From positions 1 to 51,304 of the forward strand of contig QZJP01000041.1 in assembly GCA_003599345.1 (NCBI GenBank): 51,304 bases of DNA, given 5' to 3'. A model generated the notes under the pieces. That model was not told the origin of the DNA. It saw nothing but the letters and a program-made list of their open reading frames with translations, and did not search any database. The stretch's first letter is position 1, and each line of letters starts with the position of its first letter. Origin of the DNA: Bacillota bacterium (GTDB lineage Bacteria > Bacillota > Sulfobacillia > UBA995 > UBA9673). The position numbers were made by a program, and so were the translations under genes. Shown one piece after another: positions 23,442-32,059 of this stretch.

Positions 23442-24232
23442 CAGCGGCCCCGCCTTCCCGACCTGCGTGAGCCCTTCTCGCCGTGATTCCCGTAGAGTTC
23501 GGTCAGCTTCCACAGGAACTCGCGCGTGCGCGGGTTCTTGGGGTTGGTGAAGAACTGCTCGGGGGGGCCTTCGTCGGCGATGACCCCGTTCTCGAGGAAG
23601 ATAATCCGATCGGCCACCTCGCGGGCGAAGCCCATCTCGTGACTCACGACCAGCATCGTCATTCCTTCGGCGGCGAGGTCTTGCATGACCTCGAGGACCT
23701 CGCCGATCAGCTCGGGGTCGAGAGCCGAGGTGGGCTCGTCGAAGAGCATGACCTCGGGGTCCATGGCCAGCGACCGCGCTATCGCCGCCCGTTGCTTCTG
23801 GCCGCCGGACAACTCGGCCGGGTAGAGGTCCGCCTTGTCGGCCAGGCCGACTTTCTCGAGCTCCATGACGGCTTTTGCCCTGGCGGCGGTGGGCTTCATC
23901 CTCTTCACCTTGGTGAGCCCGAGCATGACGTTCTGCAGAGCCGTAAGGTGCGTGAACAGGTTGAAGTCTTGAAAGACCATGCCGATACGTTCCCGCGCCT
24001 TGTTGATGTCCGTTCTCTTGTCGGTCAACTCCACGTCCTTTAGCCACACCCGGCCCTGGTCAGGAGGAGTCAACTGGTTCACGCAGCGGAGCAGCGTGCT
24101 CTTGCCCGTGCCGCTCGGCCCGATGATGACGACGACCTCACCGGGCCGGACGTCGACGGAGACGCCGCGCAAGACCTCCGTGGGGCCGTAGGCCTTGTGT
24201 ATGTTCTCTACGCGCAGTATGGGCTCGGTCAC
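23441..24232 (-). CDS. Polar amino-acid ABC transporter ATP-binding protein
   Basis: 263 residues, GlnQ/HisP-like. Walker A is GPSGTGKST near residues 38-46, Q-loop [10 protein letters not shown], signature [34 protein letters not shown] with Walker B, and the H-loop [15 protein letters not shown]. It drives import by ATP hydrolysis in the cytosol. It starts at ATG 24232, 18 bases after the second permease gene. A basic tail of about 15 residues follows the conserved end. Confidence 0.96.
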   Translation of the reverse strand: MTEPILRVENIHKAYGPTEVLRGVSVDVRPGEVVVIIGPSGTGKSTLLRCVNQLTPPDQGRVWLKDVELTDKRTDINKARERIGMVFQDFNLFTHLTALQNVMLGLTKVKRMKPTAARAKAVMELEKVGLADKADLYPAELSGGQKQRAAIARSLAMDPEVMLFDEPTSALDPELIGEVLEVMQDLAAEGMTMLVVSHEMGFAREVADRIIFLENGVIADEGPPEQFFTNPKNPRTREFLWKLTELYGNHGEKGSRRSGRRGR

Positions 24233-24250
24233 GCCGGCACTCCCCCCCGC

Positions 24251-24892
24251 CTAGAGCTTCAGCCGGTAACGCTTCTGGACGTAGTCAAGGACGCGGTTCG
24301 TCAGGAACGTGAGACAGAAGTAGATGAGCCCGCAGGCGAGGAAGGCGGGGAGGTAGTCGTGGTTCGCCGCCCCTATCTGCTGGGCCCTGCGGAAGATCTC
24401 GGTCGTGCCGATGGCCGACGCCAGCGAGGAGTCCTTGAGGACGATGGCCGCTTCGTTCGACCAGGAGGGTATGGCGAGCCTTAGGGCTTGCGGGATGATG
24501 ACCGACCTCACCGCGACGGACTTCGTCATCCCGAGCGAACGCGCCGCCGCCATCTGCCCGGTCCCGAGCGACTGGATGGCCCCCCGGAATATCTCGGACT
24601 GGTAGGCGGCCGTGCAGGCGGTCAGGGCGATTACGGCCGTCGTGACCCCGCGGATGCCGAAGACGATGGTGACGAAGCTATAGACGAGGAACAGGACGAC
24701 CAGGGTGGGAAGGCTGCGCACCACCCGGCTGTAAATAGCCGCGAAGCTCCGAGCCGGCGGCCGCCCGTAGATCCTCGCCACCGCCAGCAGAAGCCCGAGG
24801 ACAAGCCCGAGGGCCAGGGCCGCCACGGTTAGAAGCAGCGTGACCTTCGCGGCCGGGAGTATGAACTTCAGGCAGCGCAGGAAGTAGTCCAA
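24251..24892 (-). CDS. Polar amino-acid ABC transporter permease (second)
   Basis: 213 residues, about five helices, HisQ/GlnP family. The EAA loop reads GTGQMAAARSLGMTKSVAVRSVIIPQALRLAIP, with VVRSLPTLVVLFLVY upstream. It is clearly a different sequence from the other permease of this operon, so a heterodimeric pore is likely. ATG 24892. A long perfect inverted repeat (24923-24975) separates it from the binding-protein gene. Confidence 0.94.
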   Translation of the reverse strand: MDYFLRCLKFILPAAKVTLLLTVAALALGLVLGLLLAVARIYGRPPARSFAAIYSRVVRSLPTLVVLFLVYSFVTIVFGIRGVTTAVIALTACTAAYQSEIFRGAIQSLGTGQMAAARSLGMTKSVAVRSVIIPQALRLAIPSWSNEAAIVLKDSSLASAIGTTEIFRRAQQIGAANHDYLPAFLACGLIYFCLTFLTNRVLDYVQKRYRLKL

Positions 24893-24922
24893 GACAATCG
24901 TGGTCCCGGGCGACTCAGAGGC

Positions 24923-24975
24923 GGCGGGGCCGGGAGCCCCGGGGGTGCCACGAGAACCCTGGTCCCGGCCCCGCC
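24923..24975 (-). other. Intercistronic hairpin between binding protein and permease
   Basis: A perfect 13-base inverted repeat (24923-24935 with 24963-24975) encloses 27 bases in the 123-base gap after the binding-protein stop. No T-tract follows. Such stems commonly stabilise the upstream mRNA or cause partial termination so that more binding protein than permease is made. Confidence 0.6.
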
Positions 24976-25015
24976 TTCAAGCCCAAGCTTACAGACCTAC
25001 GGAATCTACGGCAGC

Positions 25016-25834
25016 CTAGCCCTCGAGCAGGGCCTGGGCTATCTCGTACTTCTCACCGAGCTGCTGGATGGTCCCGTCGTCGGTAAGCTCTTTGATGATG
25101 CGGTTGATCTCGTCAATCAGGGCCTGCTCGCCCAGCTTGACGGCGATGCCCGGGTCGCCGGGCAGGTCATGAACCAGGGCGACCGTCACGGGCTGCGTTG
25201 TCGTGAAGGCTTGGGCGACGCCCGCGTCGAGGAAGACGGCGTCCACGCGGCCGGCTACCAGGTCGAGGACGGCCTGGTCGGCCCGGGGATACGAACTCAT
25301 GTCGGTCTCGGCTATCTTGCCGGTGGCAATCAGCTCATCCTGAACCCATGTTTCCTGGATTGTCCCGGTCTGGACGCCGATCTTCTTCCCGGCAAGGTCG
25401 GTGGTGGGGTCGGTGATCGTCAGGCCGGAGTCGGCCCTGACCAGGAACGCGTCGGGTGAGGTCCAGTAGGGGTCGCTGAACAGGGCCTGTTCCTGCCTAT
25501 CGGGGCGGATGCTCATGCAGGCGATGACGGCGTCGATCTCCCCGTTAACCAGCGAAGTCAGCAGAATGTCGAAGTCCATGTCCTTCCACTCGACCGTGAC
25601 CCCGAGCTTCTCGGCTATCTTCTCCATGAGCTCCACGTCGAACCCCGTGTACGCGCCCGTCGCTTCATCAACGAACTCGAAGGGCGCGTAGTCGGCTGAG
25701 GTCCCGACCACGATCTTGCCGGCCTTCTTGATGGCCTCCAAGGCGTTCTTGGGCTTGCAGCCGGCGGCCAGGACTCCGACCGCCAGCACAGCCACGCACA
25801 TAAGCGCGATCCAAACCAGATGCTTTCTGGACAA
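25016..25834 (-). CDS. Amino-acid ABC transporter substrate-binding lipoprotein
   Basis: 272 residues, family 3 binding protein. A lipoprotein signal ends in LAAGC. The mature part starts KAGKIVVGTSADYAPFEFVDEATGAYTGFDVELM, the standard amino-acid binding-protein entry, with GEIDAVIACMSIRPDR and VGRVDAVFLD later. I start at TTG 25834, which has AAGGAGG 7 bases upstream. The frame is open back into rpmE, but that part is only a shadow. It heads the four-gene transporter. Ligand not predictable beyond polar or charged amino acids. Confidence 0.94.
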   Translation of the reverse strand: MSRKHLVWIALMCVAVLAVGVLAAGCKPKNALEAIKKAGKIVVGTSADYAPFEFVDEATGAYTGFDVELMEKIAEKLGVTVEWKDMDFDILLTSLVNGEIDAVIACMSIRPDRQEQALFSDPYWTSPDAFLVRADSGLTITDPTTDLAGKKIGVQTGTIQETWVQDELIATGKIAETDMSSYPRADQAVLDLVAGRVDAVFLDAGVAQAFTTTQPVTVALVHDLPGDPGIAVKLGEQALIDEINRIIKELTDDGTIQQLGEKYEIAQALLEG

Positions 25835-26034
25835 GATCCTGCCTCCTTCCACCGCAGTGGGAGTCGGAGCCTCCCTCGCTCCGGGCCGAGCCTGCGTTGT
25901 CCCCGCGGTGCGCCCGGGACCGCCACCCCCAACCATGGTGCTGGGAACACGTGGCTCAGGCCAAAGGGGGTTCTTTTCTCCCTGAGGCGGGATTCCTCCT
26001 AGCGGAACAGGGGAAGAAGTGTCGATAAGAGGAA
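25835..26034 (-). other. Leader region of the amino-acid transporter, no recognised element
   Basis: This 200-base stretch after the rpmE terminator has several G/C-rich inverted repeats, including GGAGC/GCTCC around an A/G-rich loop near 25868-25884. I found no clear promoter, and no riboswitch I could name. The promoter of the transporter operon should lie here. Confidence 0.3.
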
Positions 26035-26060
26035 AGAGGCTGGCAGCCATGCCAGCCTCT
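26035..26060 (-). terminator. Terminator of rpmE
   Basis: Minus strand: AGAGGCTGGC (26060-26051) pairs perfectly with GCCAGCCTCT (26044-26035) around a 6-base loop and is followed by TTCCTCTTAT. It begins 15 bases after the rpmE stop. A good intrinsic terminator. Confidence 0.85.
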
Positions 26061-26075
26061 TCTCCAGCTTCCTCG

Positions 26076-26402
26076 CTACCTCGAGTCCTTGGCCTCTCCG
26101 GCCTCCATCTCTTGCAGTATCTCCTGGACCTCTTCGGTCCCCTTCTTGAACTTCGGCCCGGCCGGCTTTGCGGCCTTGTCCTTCTCGTCGGCCGGCTTTG
26201 AGCCCCAGTTGTACTTCTTGATGAACCGGTCCACCCGGCCGGCCGTGTCCACGATGCGCCGTTGGCCGGTGAAGAACGGGTGGCACTTGGAGCAGACCTC
26301 CACCTTGATCTCTTTCTTCGTCGAGCCGACATGATGGACTTCACCACAGGCGCAGATGACTTTCGCATCGGGGTAGTAGTCGGGGTGTGTCTCGCTCTTC
26401 AC
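26076..26402 (-). CDS. rpmE: 50S ribosomal protein bL31, zinc-binding type with C-terminal extension
   Basis: 108 residues against the usual 66-80. The zinc ligands of the C+ type are present at C17, C19, C37 and C40 ([18 protein letters not shown]), followed by [13 protein letters not shown]. The last 40 residues are a Lys/Glu/Ala-rich tail not found in standard bL31. GTG 26402 gives the family start M-K-S-E-T-H-P and has AAGGTG 6 bases upstream; GTG 26411 is the longer alternative. It has its own promoter and terminator. Confidence 0.95.
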   Translation of the reverse strand: MKSETHPDYYPDAKVICACGEVHHVGSTKKEIKVEVCSKCHPFFTGQRRIVDTAGRVDRFIKKYNWGSKPADEKDKAAKPAGPKFKKGTEEVQEILQEMEAGEAKDSR

Positions 26403-26463
26403 GTTGGGCACCTTCTCGGCGTGTTCTGAGAGTCGCGCGGCCCCACCCGGTCGGGCCGTCCAC

Positions 26464-26478
26464 AGCCTCTACGAGGCT
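26464..26478 (-). other. Hairpin in the rpmE leader
   Basis: AGCCTC-GTA-GAGGCT, a perfect 6-base stem in the leader of about 98 bases between the rpmE promoter and start. Ribosomal-protein leaders upstream of rpmE are known in several Firmicutes. I cannot match this to a named motif. Confidence 0.35.
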
Positions 26479-26507
26479 AGGGGCCCGCGGCGGGGCAAAG
26501 CAGAGAG

Positions 26508-26537
26508 ATTATAACACGGGCCCGGATGGACTGTCCA
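26508..26537 (-). promoter_or_regulatory. Sigma-A promoter of rpmE
   Basis: Minus strand: TGGACA (26537-26532, 5/6), 18-base spacer, perfect TATAAT (26513-26508). It lies in the gap between the LytM lipoprotein gene and rpmE. Transcription should start near 26501. Confidence 0.75.
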
Positions 26538-26594
26538 AGCGTTCGCCCTGTTCTCGTGCCCGGCAGGCAGTCGCTCCACTCAGCCGTCCAGGCT

Positions 26595-27632
26595 CTAGTC
26601 GCCCAGGTAGAGAAGCGGGTTCTGAGCCGCGCCCTTGACCCTGACTTCGAAATGGAGGTGGGGTCCTGTCGCGTTGCCGGTTGAGCCGATCCTGGCGATG
26701 GGGTCGCCTCTCTTGACCTGGGCCCCAAGGCCGACGAGAATCTCGGAGGCGTGGGCGTAGAGGGTCGTCAGTCCTCCGCCGTGGTCGACGATCACGCAGC
26801 GCCCGTACTGGCCGTACCAGCCCACGTAGGTGACCTTCCCGTCGGCGGCCGCCCTTATGTTGACGCCGCTCGAAGCCGCTATGTCGATGCCCCTGTGCAT
26901 CCTGCCCCAGCGGGGTCCATAGAACGAGCTGATGACACCTCGCACCGGCCAGGAAAGGGTCCGGCCCATGGCCGCGGGGGCCGGCGAGGCCGTGGTAGCC
27001 ACCGTGGCCGCGCTGGAGGATACCGTGGCCCGCCCAGCCGGCACGCCGGGAACAATGAGCACCCGGCCGACCTCAAGCCTGTTCGGGTCGGACAGGTCGT
27101 TGGCCGCCGCCAGCGTATCAGCCTTCACACCGTGGGCCATGGCGATGCCGGACAGGGTGTCACCCGCGCGGACGCGGTAGAGCACTCCGTCGAGCGAGGG
27201 GAAACTGAGAGTCTGGCCGGGGTAGATACGATTGGGGTTGGTCAGGCCGGCCGAGGCCGCAACGGTGGACGGCGACAACCCGTAACGGGCGGCGATGCCT
27301 GAGATGGTCTCACCCGCGGTAACGACGTGGGTGATGACGTGGGGGGGTTGTGCGGATGGGCCGGTCGTGGTCGCTGTCTCGCCGGCCTGGCTGGAGGGCT
27401 CGTCGGCCCCGGCTTTCTCGCACGGCTCCGAAATCGGGACCCGCGTTTCGTTCTCGCCGCCGGCCACCTCGGGAGCCGGTCTCCCAGACGCCACGGAAGT
27501 TCCAGAACCGGGCCTCTGAGCGATTCCCGGTCTGGGCTCGGGTAACAACGGGCCGCTAGACGCGCACGCGCTCAGGGTCGCCACCAAGACGAGCAGCCCC
27601 AACGTGCGCCCTAGCCTTTCCCACGAACCCAC
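26595..27632 (-). CDS. LysM-LysM-M23 peptidase lipoprotein
   Basis: 345 residues. A lipoprotein signal (cut before the Cys in LSAC), a low-complexity linker, two LysM domains (about 104-147 starting HVVTAGETISGIA and 152-195 starting YRVRAGDTLSGIA), then a LytM domain (about 240-335). The zinc residues are present: HRGID and GPHLHFEV, plus the YAHAS segment. It should bind and cut peptidoglycan on the outer face of the membrane, or activate an amidase as NlpD/EnvC proteins do. GTG 27632 follows GGGGGG at good spacing. It lies between rho and rpmE. Confidence 0.93.
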   Translation of the reverse strand: MGSWERLGRTLGLLVLVATLSACASSGPLLPEPRPGIAQRPGSGTSVASGRPAPEVAGGENETRVPISEPCEKAGADEPSSQAGETATTTGPSAQPPHVITHVVTAGETISGIAARYGLSPSTVAASAGLTNPNRIYPGQTLSFPSLDGVLYRVRAGDTLSGIAMAHGVKADTLAAANDLSDPNRLEVGRVLIVPGVPAGRATVSSSAATVATTASPAPAAMGRTLSWPVRGVISSFYGPRWGRMHRGIDIAASSGVNIRAAADGKVTYVGWYGQYGRCVIVDHGGGLTTLYAHASEILVGLGAQVKRGDPIARIGSTGNATGPHLHFEVRVKGAAQNPLLYLGD

Positions 27633-27718
27633 TGGCTTCCCCCCTTGCCAGTTTATGCACTGCCGTGTTCGGTATCTATTCTAAGCACCCGGCCGCTCGT
27701 TTTATCCCTGTACGGCAT

Positions 27719-27752
27719 CTGAAGCGCCGCACGATTAGGCGCGACGCTTCAG
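27719..27752 (-). other. Hairpin between rho and the LytM lipoprotein gene
   Basis: CTGAAGCG (27752-27745) pairs with CGCTTCAG (27726-27719), with further CGC/GCG pairing inside. It is 40 bases after the rho stop and could end rho transcription, though no T-tract follows. Confidence 0.45.
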
Positions 27753-27780
27753 TGGTGCACATGAGATATTACAATAGCGC

Positions 27781-27801
27781 ATGACCTAAGTCTTAGGTCA
27801 T
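27781..27801. other. Perfect palindrome spanning the rho stop codon
   Basis: ATGACCTAAG and CTTAGGTCAT, 10-base arms around one base at 27791. The rho TAA stop (27795-27793) is inside it. It can form a hairpin in the rho mRNA or serve as a dimeric protein site. Confidence 0.65.
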
Positions 27802-29049
27802 CTGCAGCCCTTTGAGTATCTGCTTCAGGAACTCGTCGTTGGACTTCGTCTTGCGCAGCCGGTCGAGGAGCATCTCGGTGGCTTCCTGCGTGCCCAGGGA
27901 ATTCAGGGCTCGCCTGAGGGCGTACGTGGCCTCGAGTTCCTCGGGGCTGAGCAGAAGCTCTTCCTTGCGCGTTCCGGACCGCTTCACGTCGATGGCCGGG
28001 AACACCCTGCGGTCCGAGAGCTGGCGGTCGAGGTGGACCTCGAGGTTGCCGGTCCCCTTGAACTCCTCGTAGATGATGTCGTCCATACGGCTACCCGTGT
28101 CTATGAGGCACGTGGCGATGATGGTCAGGCTCCCGCCCTCCTCGATGTTCCGCGCGGCGGCGAAGAAACGCCTAGGCTTGTGTAGAGCCGCGGGGTCGAT
28201 GCCTCCCGAGAGTGTGCGGCCGCTCGGCGGGACGACGAGGTTGTGGGCGCGGGTAAGACGGGTCAGGCTGTCGAGGAGGATGACGACGTCTTTCCTGTGT
28301 TCGACCAGCCGTTTGGCCCGGTCAAGAACCATGTCGGCGACCTTGATGTGGTTCTCCGGAACCTCGTCGAAGGTCGAGCTGACGACCTCGCCCGTAACCG
28401 ACCGCTCCATGTCGGTGACTTCCTCGGGACGCTCGTCCACGAGAAGGACGATGAGATGGACCATCGGCGAATTGGCCATGATGGCGTTGGCGATCTTCTT
28501 GAGGAGAACGGTCTTGCCGGCCTTCGGCGGCGACACGATGAGCCCGCGCTGGCCCTTGCCGATGGGGGCGATGAGGTCGATGAGACGGGTGGAAATCTCG
28601 GTCCGGGTCGTTTCGAGGGTGAGGCGCTCGTTGGGGAAGATGGGCGTGAGGGCTTCGAAGGCCACCCTGTCCTTGGCGACGTCGGGGTTTTCCTCGTTGA
28701 TGGCCTCGACGCGGAGCAGTGCGTAGTACCTCTCGCTTTCCTTGGGCGGGCGCACCTGGCCCGAAACGTAGTCCCCCGTCTTGAGGTCGAACCGGCGAAT
28801 CTGTGACGGCGAGACATAGACGTCCTGGCGGCTCGGTAGATAGCCTATCGGGCGTAAGAACCCAAAGCCCTCCGGCATGATCTCCAGGACGCCCTCGGCG
28901 AAGATGGAGCCTTCTTTCTCGATGTTAGCCTTGAGAATCTCGAAAATCAGTTCCTTCTTGTTCATTTCCGAGTACCCCGTGAGCTCGAGGTCCCGGGCCA
29001 GCTGGTAGAGTTCCTTCAGTGTCTTGGACTCTAGCTGGGCGATGCTCAA
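27793..29049 (-). CDS. rho: Transcription termination factor Rho
   Basis: 418 residues. N-terminal Rho helix domain ([22 protein letters not shown]), cold-shock-like RNA-binding domain (about 50-120: [34 protein letters not shown]) and the hexameric RNA-dependent ATPase with [18 protein letters not shown] and the [10 protein letters not shown] segment. GTG 29058 could also start it, but GAGGTGA directly before TTG 29049 is the better ribosome site. Order tal-rho with rpmE close by matches Bacillus. Several hairpins in this window lack T-tracts, which fits Rho use. Confidence 0.97.
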   Translation of the reverse strand: MSIAQLESKTLKELYQLARDLELTGYSEMNKKELIFEILKANIEKEGSIFAEGVLEIMPEGFGFLRPIGYLPSRQDVYVSPSQIRRFDLKTGDYVSGQVRPPKESERYYALLRVEAINEENPDVAKDRVAFEALTPIFPNERLTLETTRTEISTRLIDLIAPIGKGQRGLIVSPPKAGKTVLLKKIANAIMANSPMVHLIVLLVDERPEEVTDMERSVTGEVVSSTFDEVPENHIKVADMVLDRAKRLVEHRKDVVILLDSLTRLTRAHNLVVPPSGRTLSGGIDPAALHKPRRFFAAARNIEEGGSLTIIATCLIDTGSRMDDIIYEEFKGTGNLEVHLDRQLSDRRVFPAIDVKRSGTRKEELLLSPEELEATYALRRALNSLGTQEATEMLLDRLRKTKSNDEFLKQILKGLQMT

Positions 29050-29223
29050 CAGTCTCACCTCGTCCTTTGACTTACAGACCTACATACGGATAAGAGCAGT
29101 AATGCCACAGGGGGTTTGGCCTGGTTGGATACAGGAGACGACATATCGCTACGGGTCAACGGAAAGCCGACGGGGCAACCCAGCCGAACTAGCATAGTCA
29201 GCCGGGCCCTGACCTATAACCCC

Positions 29224-29246
29224 TCCCGGTTCTGTTGCGACCGGGA
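29224..29246 (-). terminator. Hairpin after the transaldolase gene
   Basis: TCCCGGT (29246-29240) pairs with ACCGGGA (29230-29224) around nine bases, starting two bases after the transaldolase stop and followed by GGGGTTATAGG. Weak as an intrinsic terminator. The rest of the gap to rho (to 29050) shows no gene and no promoter I would defend. Confidence 0.4.
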
Positions 29247-29247
29247 T

Positions 29248-29898
29248 CTAGCCCTTCTTGACTTTTTCCCAGTCAGAAAGGAACGCTTCGATACCCCGGT
29301 CGGTCATCGGGTGGGCGGCCATTGCCTTCAGGACTTTCATCGGGACGGTGGCTATGTCCGCGCCGGCCTTGGCCGCGTCGATGACGTGGAGCGGGTGTCT
29401 GATACTGGCCGCGATTATCTCCGACTCCAGCCCATGGATACCGAAAATCTCGGCGATGTCACGCACGACCTGCATACCGTCGTGCCCGGCGTCGTCGAGG
29501 CGGCCGACAAACGGGCTCACGTAGCCGGCTCCGGCCAGCGCGGCCAGGAGGGCCTGATTGGCCGAAAAGACGAGAGTGACGTTGGTGTGGATGCCGTCCC
29601 TGGCCAAGACCTTAACGGCCTTCAGGCCTTCGGGGGTCATCGTGATCTTGACGACGATGTTCTCCGCGAGGCGGGCCAGCTCACGTGCCTCGGCTATCAT
29701 GCCCTCCGCGTCGAGGCTGACGGCCTCGGCGCTCACCGGGCCGGGAACAATCCGCGTTATCTCTCCGAGAATCTCGCCAAAAGACCGCCCCTGCTCACGG
29801 GCTACGAGGGTGGGGTTCGTAGTGACGCCGGAAATGACTCCCCAGCTGACGGCTTCGCGGATCTCCTCGATGTTCGCGGTGTCGAGAAAGAGCCTCAA
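29248..29898 (-). CDS. tal: Transaldolase/fructose-6-phosphate aldolase family protein
   Basis: 216 residues, the short (TalC/FSA) type. The Schiff-base lysine is K84 in [38 protein letters not shown] and [26 protein letters not shown] are family signatures. Such proteins transfer dihydroxyacetone units in the pentose phosphate pathway or cleave fructose-6-P; sequence alone does not decide. ATG 29898 with a GGAGG upstream. In Bacillus the homologue lies between spo0F-fbaA and murA-rho; the same relative order is partly kept here. Confidence 0.94.
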   Translation of the reverse strand: MRLFLDTANIEEIREAVSWGVISGVTTNPTLVAREQGRSFGEILGEITRIVPGPVSAEAVSLDAEGMIAEARELARLAENIVVKITMTPEGLKAVKVLARDGIHTNVTLVFSANQALLAALAGAGYVSPFVGRLDDAGHDGMQVVRDIAEIFGIHGLESEIIAASIRHPLHVIDAAKAGADIATVPMKVLKAMAAHPMTDRGIEAFLSDWEKVKKG

Positions 29899-29916
29899 TC
29901 CGGACCTCCTCGGACC

Positions 29917-29938
29917 TGGCTAGTGTAACCACTAGCCA
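29917..29938. promoter_or_regulatory. Perfect 9-base palindrome upstream of the transaldolase gene
   Basis: TGGCTAGTG and CACTAGCCA around TAAC, in the 67-base gap between the glycosidase stop and the transaldolase start. No T-tract follows on the minus strand. It looks like an operator or a hairpin rather than a terminator. Confidence 0.45.
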
Positions 29939-29965
29939 TATTCCACAAACCAGCCGACGTTCCTG

Positions 29966-32059
29966 TCAGCGGCCGTGGCCGCGCTCTTCGGCCCCCGGCT
30001 CGGGCGGAAAGTCCTCCGGTCCCGTCTTGAGGCCAAACACCCTGTTCATGGCGTAGGCCAGGAACCCCGCGCAGGTAGCGAAGGCTGCGCCTGTCTTCAC
30101 CTCGCCGGTGTGACGGTCGAACGCCTCACAGGCGAGCCCCGTATCCAGAGGGGCCTCGACGAGGACCCGGGTGGCTTCCTCGACTCGCTCAGGCCGGCCG
30201 CCGAGGAGCGCGTTGAACAAGCTCATGACGAACGGGTGCCTCGAATGAGGGCAGCCCAGGCCGGGAAACGGAACCTCACGGTACCGATAGGGATTGTCCC
30301 CTGACGTGAGCCAACAAGCGGTGTTCTTCCACGTCTCGTCGTCGCGGGAGCAGAAACCGTAGTAGGCGAGAAGCTCGAGACTCCCGGGTGGTTCGTCACC
30401 GACCTCGTATCCTCCTGCCAAGTCCACCGACCAGGCGAACATGGGCCCGTGAGGGCCGCTAGCGACGCCATGACGGTATATGGAGGCCTTCACGCGGGCA
30501 GCCTGCTCGCGCAGCGCGGCCGCATCCAGGCCGGCAGGCAGGCCGTTCGCTCCGCCCAGACCCCTCTCAGCCGCCTCCGCTCCGCCCGCGGCATCCACCG
30601 CACCGGCAGCCGCACCGGCTTCGACGAGGTCGGCCGCGCAGAGCAGCGCCCTCCAGGCCATCATGTTGTCGTAGATGACGTAGGGGTGAGTAGCCGGGTC
30701 GTCCGACGGCAAGAGGAAGGTCCGGTAGAGGTCGATGCCCGCGTCGGGGTGCTTCTCTGCCTCCATGAGCGCCAGAACGCGACGGATCTTGGGTAGCAGG
30801 CCTCGCCGGGTGAGCACGGCCGAGTCCCCGGTCGCCCGGACGTAGCGCCAGAGGGCCACGACATAGGCGGCGAGTTCGTCAAGTTCGAACCCGGGGTAGA
30901 GCCGACGCCCATCTATGTAGAGAGAGTGGATGCCGGCGTGCCGGAAGTACCGCCCGAACGCCTCGCCCAGGGCCTCTTCGGCCAGAGCGGGGTCGGCCAT
31001 GAGAAGGGCGGGGAAGCTCCAGAGGAGGGCGTCCCTCGCCCAGAAGGCCGCGCTGACGTAGTAGAGAGGACTCCGGCTGGTCAGGAGCACAAGCTCCTCA
31101 GTATCGATGGTCAGGCCCAGGGCGTAGAAGTAGTTGAACAAGAGGTTCAGGTTGAGGCGCTCTTCCAGGGCCCCGGCGGCCCCGGCTGACGCGACGGCCG
31201 GCGGTATCCGCGCCGGATCCACGGCCCGGTGCAGAGTGGCCAGGGCCTCCTCCGTCTCCGCGAGCAGGGTCTCCCAACCCCGCCGGGAAAGGTGGACCGC
31301 CACCGTCCGCGCGCCGTCGCCCTCGCGGTTCACACCGAAGAAGAACGCCGCGGAGGATCCGGATGGGCGCGCCCGGATGTCGAGGCGCACCGGGCTCTCG
31401 CCGTCCGACCCCGCTCTCACCGACCACTCGATCTCGTCGGGAGCCGCGGAAAACGCAACCGCCAGGGCGGCCGGGCCCGCTCCGGACCCGGCACGCGGCT
31501 CGAGTACGGGTCCCCCGGTCCAGCGGTCCCGGCGGACGAAGAGCCGCGCCGGCAGGCTCCGGGAAGTGTAGACCGTCTGTAGCAAGTCTCCCCAGGTGAG
31601 CTCCAAGCCGAACACTGGGCGGGTGAGGGCGGGCGGAGGACCACTGAGTTCGAAGAGAATGACGAATCCCTTGTGGGACTGAATCCCGCCGGCGTCGCGC
31701 CAGACGGGGGCGAACACCGTGCACGTCACGCCGAGCCCGGTCGCGTGGTCACGGTACTGAAAGGTCGGTATCCAGTGCGAGCGCCGCCTCCACTCAAGGC
31801 CCGAGTCGAGGTTCAGGCGCAGTCCGCCCAACTCCACGAACGGCCTGAGGAGAGGCTCCCGGGGCGGCAGGACCTCGGCCCCGAGCTCGCCCTGGACTCC
31901 GGCGAACTCGATAAGGCCCGCCGTTCCCATGTGAAGGACTCCGACGCGGTCTATCGACCCGTCACGGTCCTGGACGAGGGGCAGGGAGACGAAATGGTTC
32001 CCCGTAGGGTAAAGACGGCGGCCGAGGTCCATCTCCTCCGGGGTGGTCAGGCGCTTCAA
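29966..32059 (-). CDS. Six-hairpin glycosidase-like protein (glycogen-debranching-like)
   Basis: 697 residues. The N-terminal half (about 1-270) looks like a beta-sandwich glycoside-hydrolase cap (GLIEFAGVQGELGAEVL, HWIPTFQYRDHATGLGVTCTVFAPVW). The C-terminal half has the repeated helices of an (alpha/alpha)6 barrel: AAFWARDALLWSFPALL, YPGFELDELAAYVVALWRYVRATGD and TGAAFATCAGFLAYAM. Such folds occur in debranching enzymes and GH15/63/125-like families. An Ala/Gly-rich insertion sits near residues 480-510. Its ATG overlaps the nitrilase stop (ATGA). No signal peptide, so cytosolic. The exact family and substrate are not decided. Confidence 0.7.
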   Translation of the reverse strand: MKRLTTPEEMDLGRRLYPTGNHFVSLPLVQDRDGSIDRVGVLHMGTAGLIEFAGVQGELGAEVLPPREPLLRPFVELGGLRLNLDSGLEWRRRSHWIPTFQYRDHATGLGVTCTVFAPVWRDAGGIQSHKGFVILFELSGPPPALTRPVFGLELTWGDLLQTVYTSRSLPARLFVRRDRWTGGPVLEPRAGSGAGPAALAVAFSAAPDEIEWSVRAGSDGESPVRLDIRARPSGSSAAFFFGVNREGDGARTVAVHLSRRGWETLLAETEEALATLHRAVDPARIPPAVASAGAAGALEERLNLNLLFNYFYALGLTIDTEELVLLTSRSPLYYVSAAFWARDALLWSFPALLMADPALAEEALGEAFGRYFRHAGIHSLYIDGRRLYPGFELDELAAYVVALWRYVRATGDSAVLTRRGLLPKIRRVLALMEAEKHPDAGIDLYRTFLLPSDDPATHPYVIYDNMMAWRALLCAADLVEAGAAAGAVDAAGGAEAAERGLGGANGLPAGLDAAALREQAARVKASIYRHGVASGPHGPMFAWSVDLAGGYEVGDEPPGSLELLAYYGFCSRDDETWKNTACWLTSGDNPYRYREVPFPGLGCPHSRHPFVMSLFNALLGGRPERVEEATRVLVEAPLDTGLACEAFDRHTGEVKTGAAFATCAGFLAYAMNRVFGLKTGPEDFPPEPGAEERGHGR

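Noticed and set aside
25870-25945. T-box-like letters (GGGTGG ... CACCGCGGG) upstream of the amino-acid transporter
   Set aside because: The T-box core must be contiguous (GGGTGGnACCGCGG). Here it is interrupted by a dozen bases, and no stem I specifier loop was found.
25835-26368. An L31-to-binding-protein reading frame that would give a 450-residue protein
   Set aside because: The extra part overlaps rpmE and its terminator in the wrong frame. A TTG with AAGGAGG and a lipoprotein signal marks the real start.
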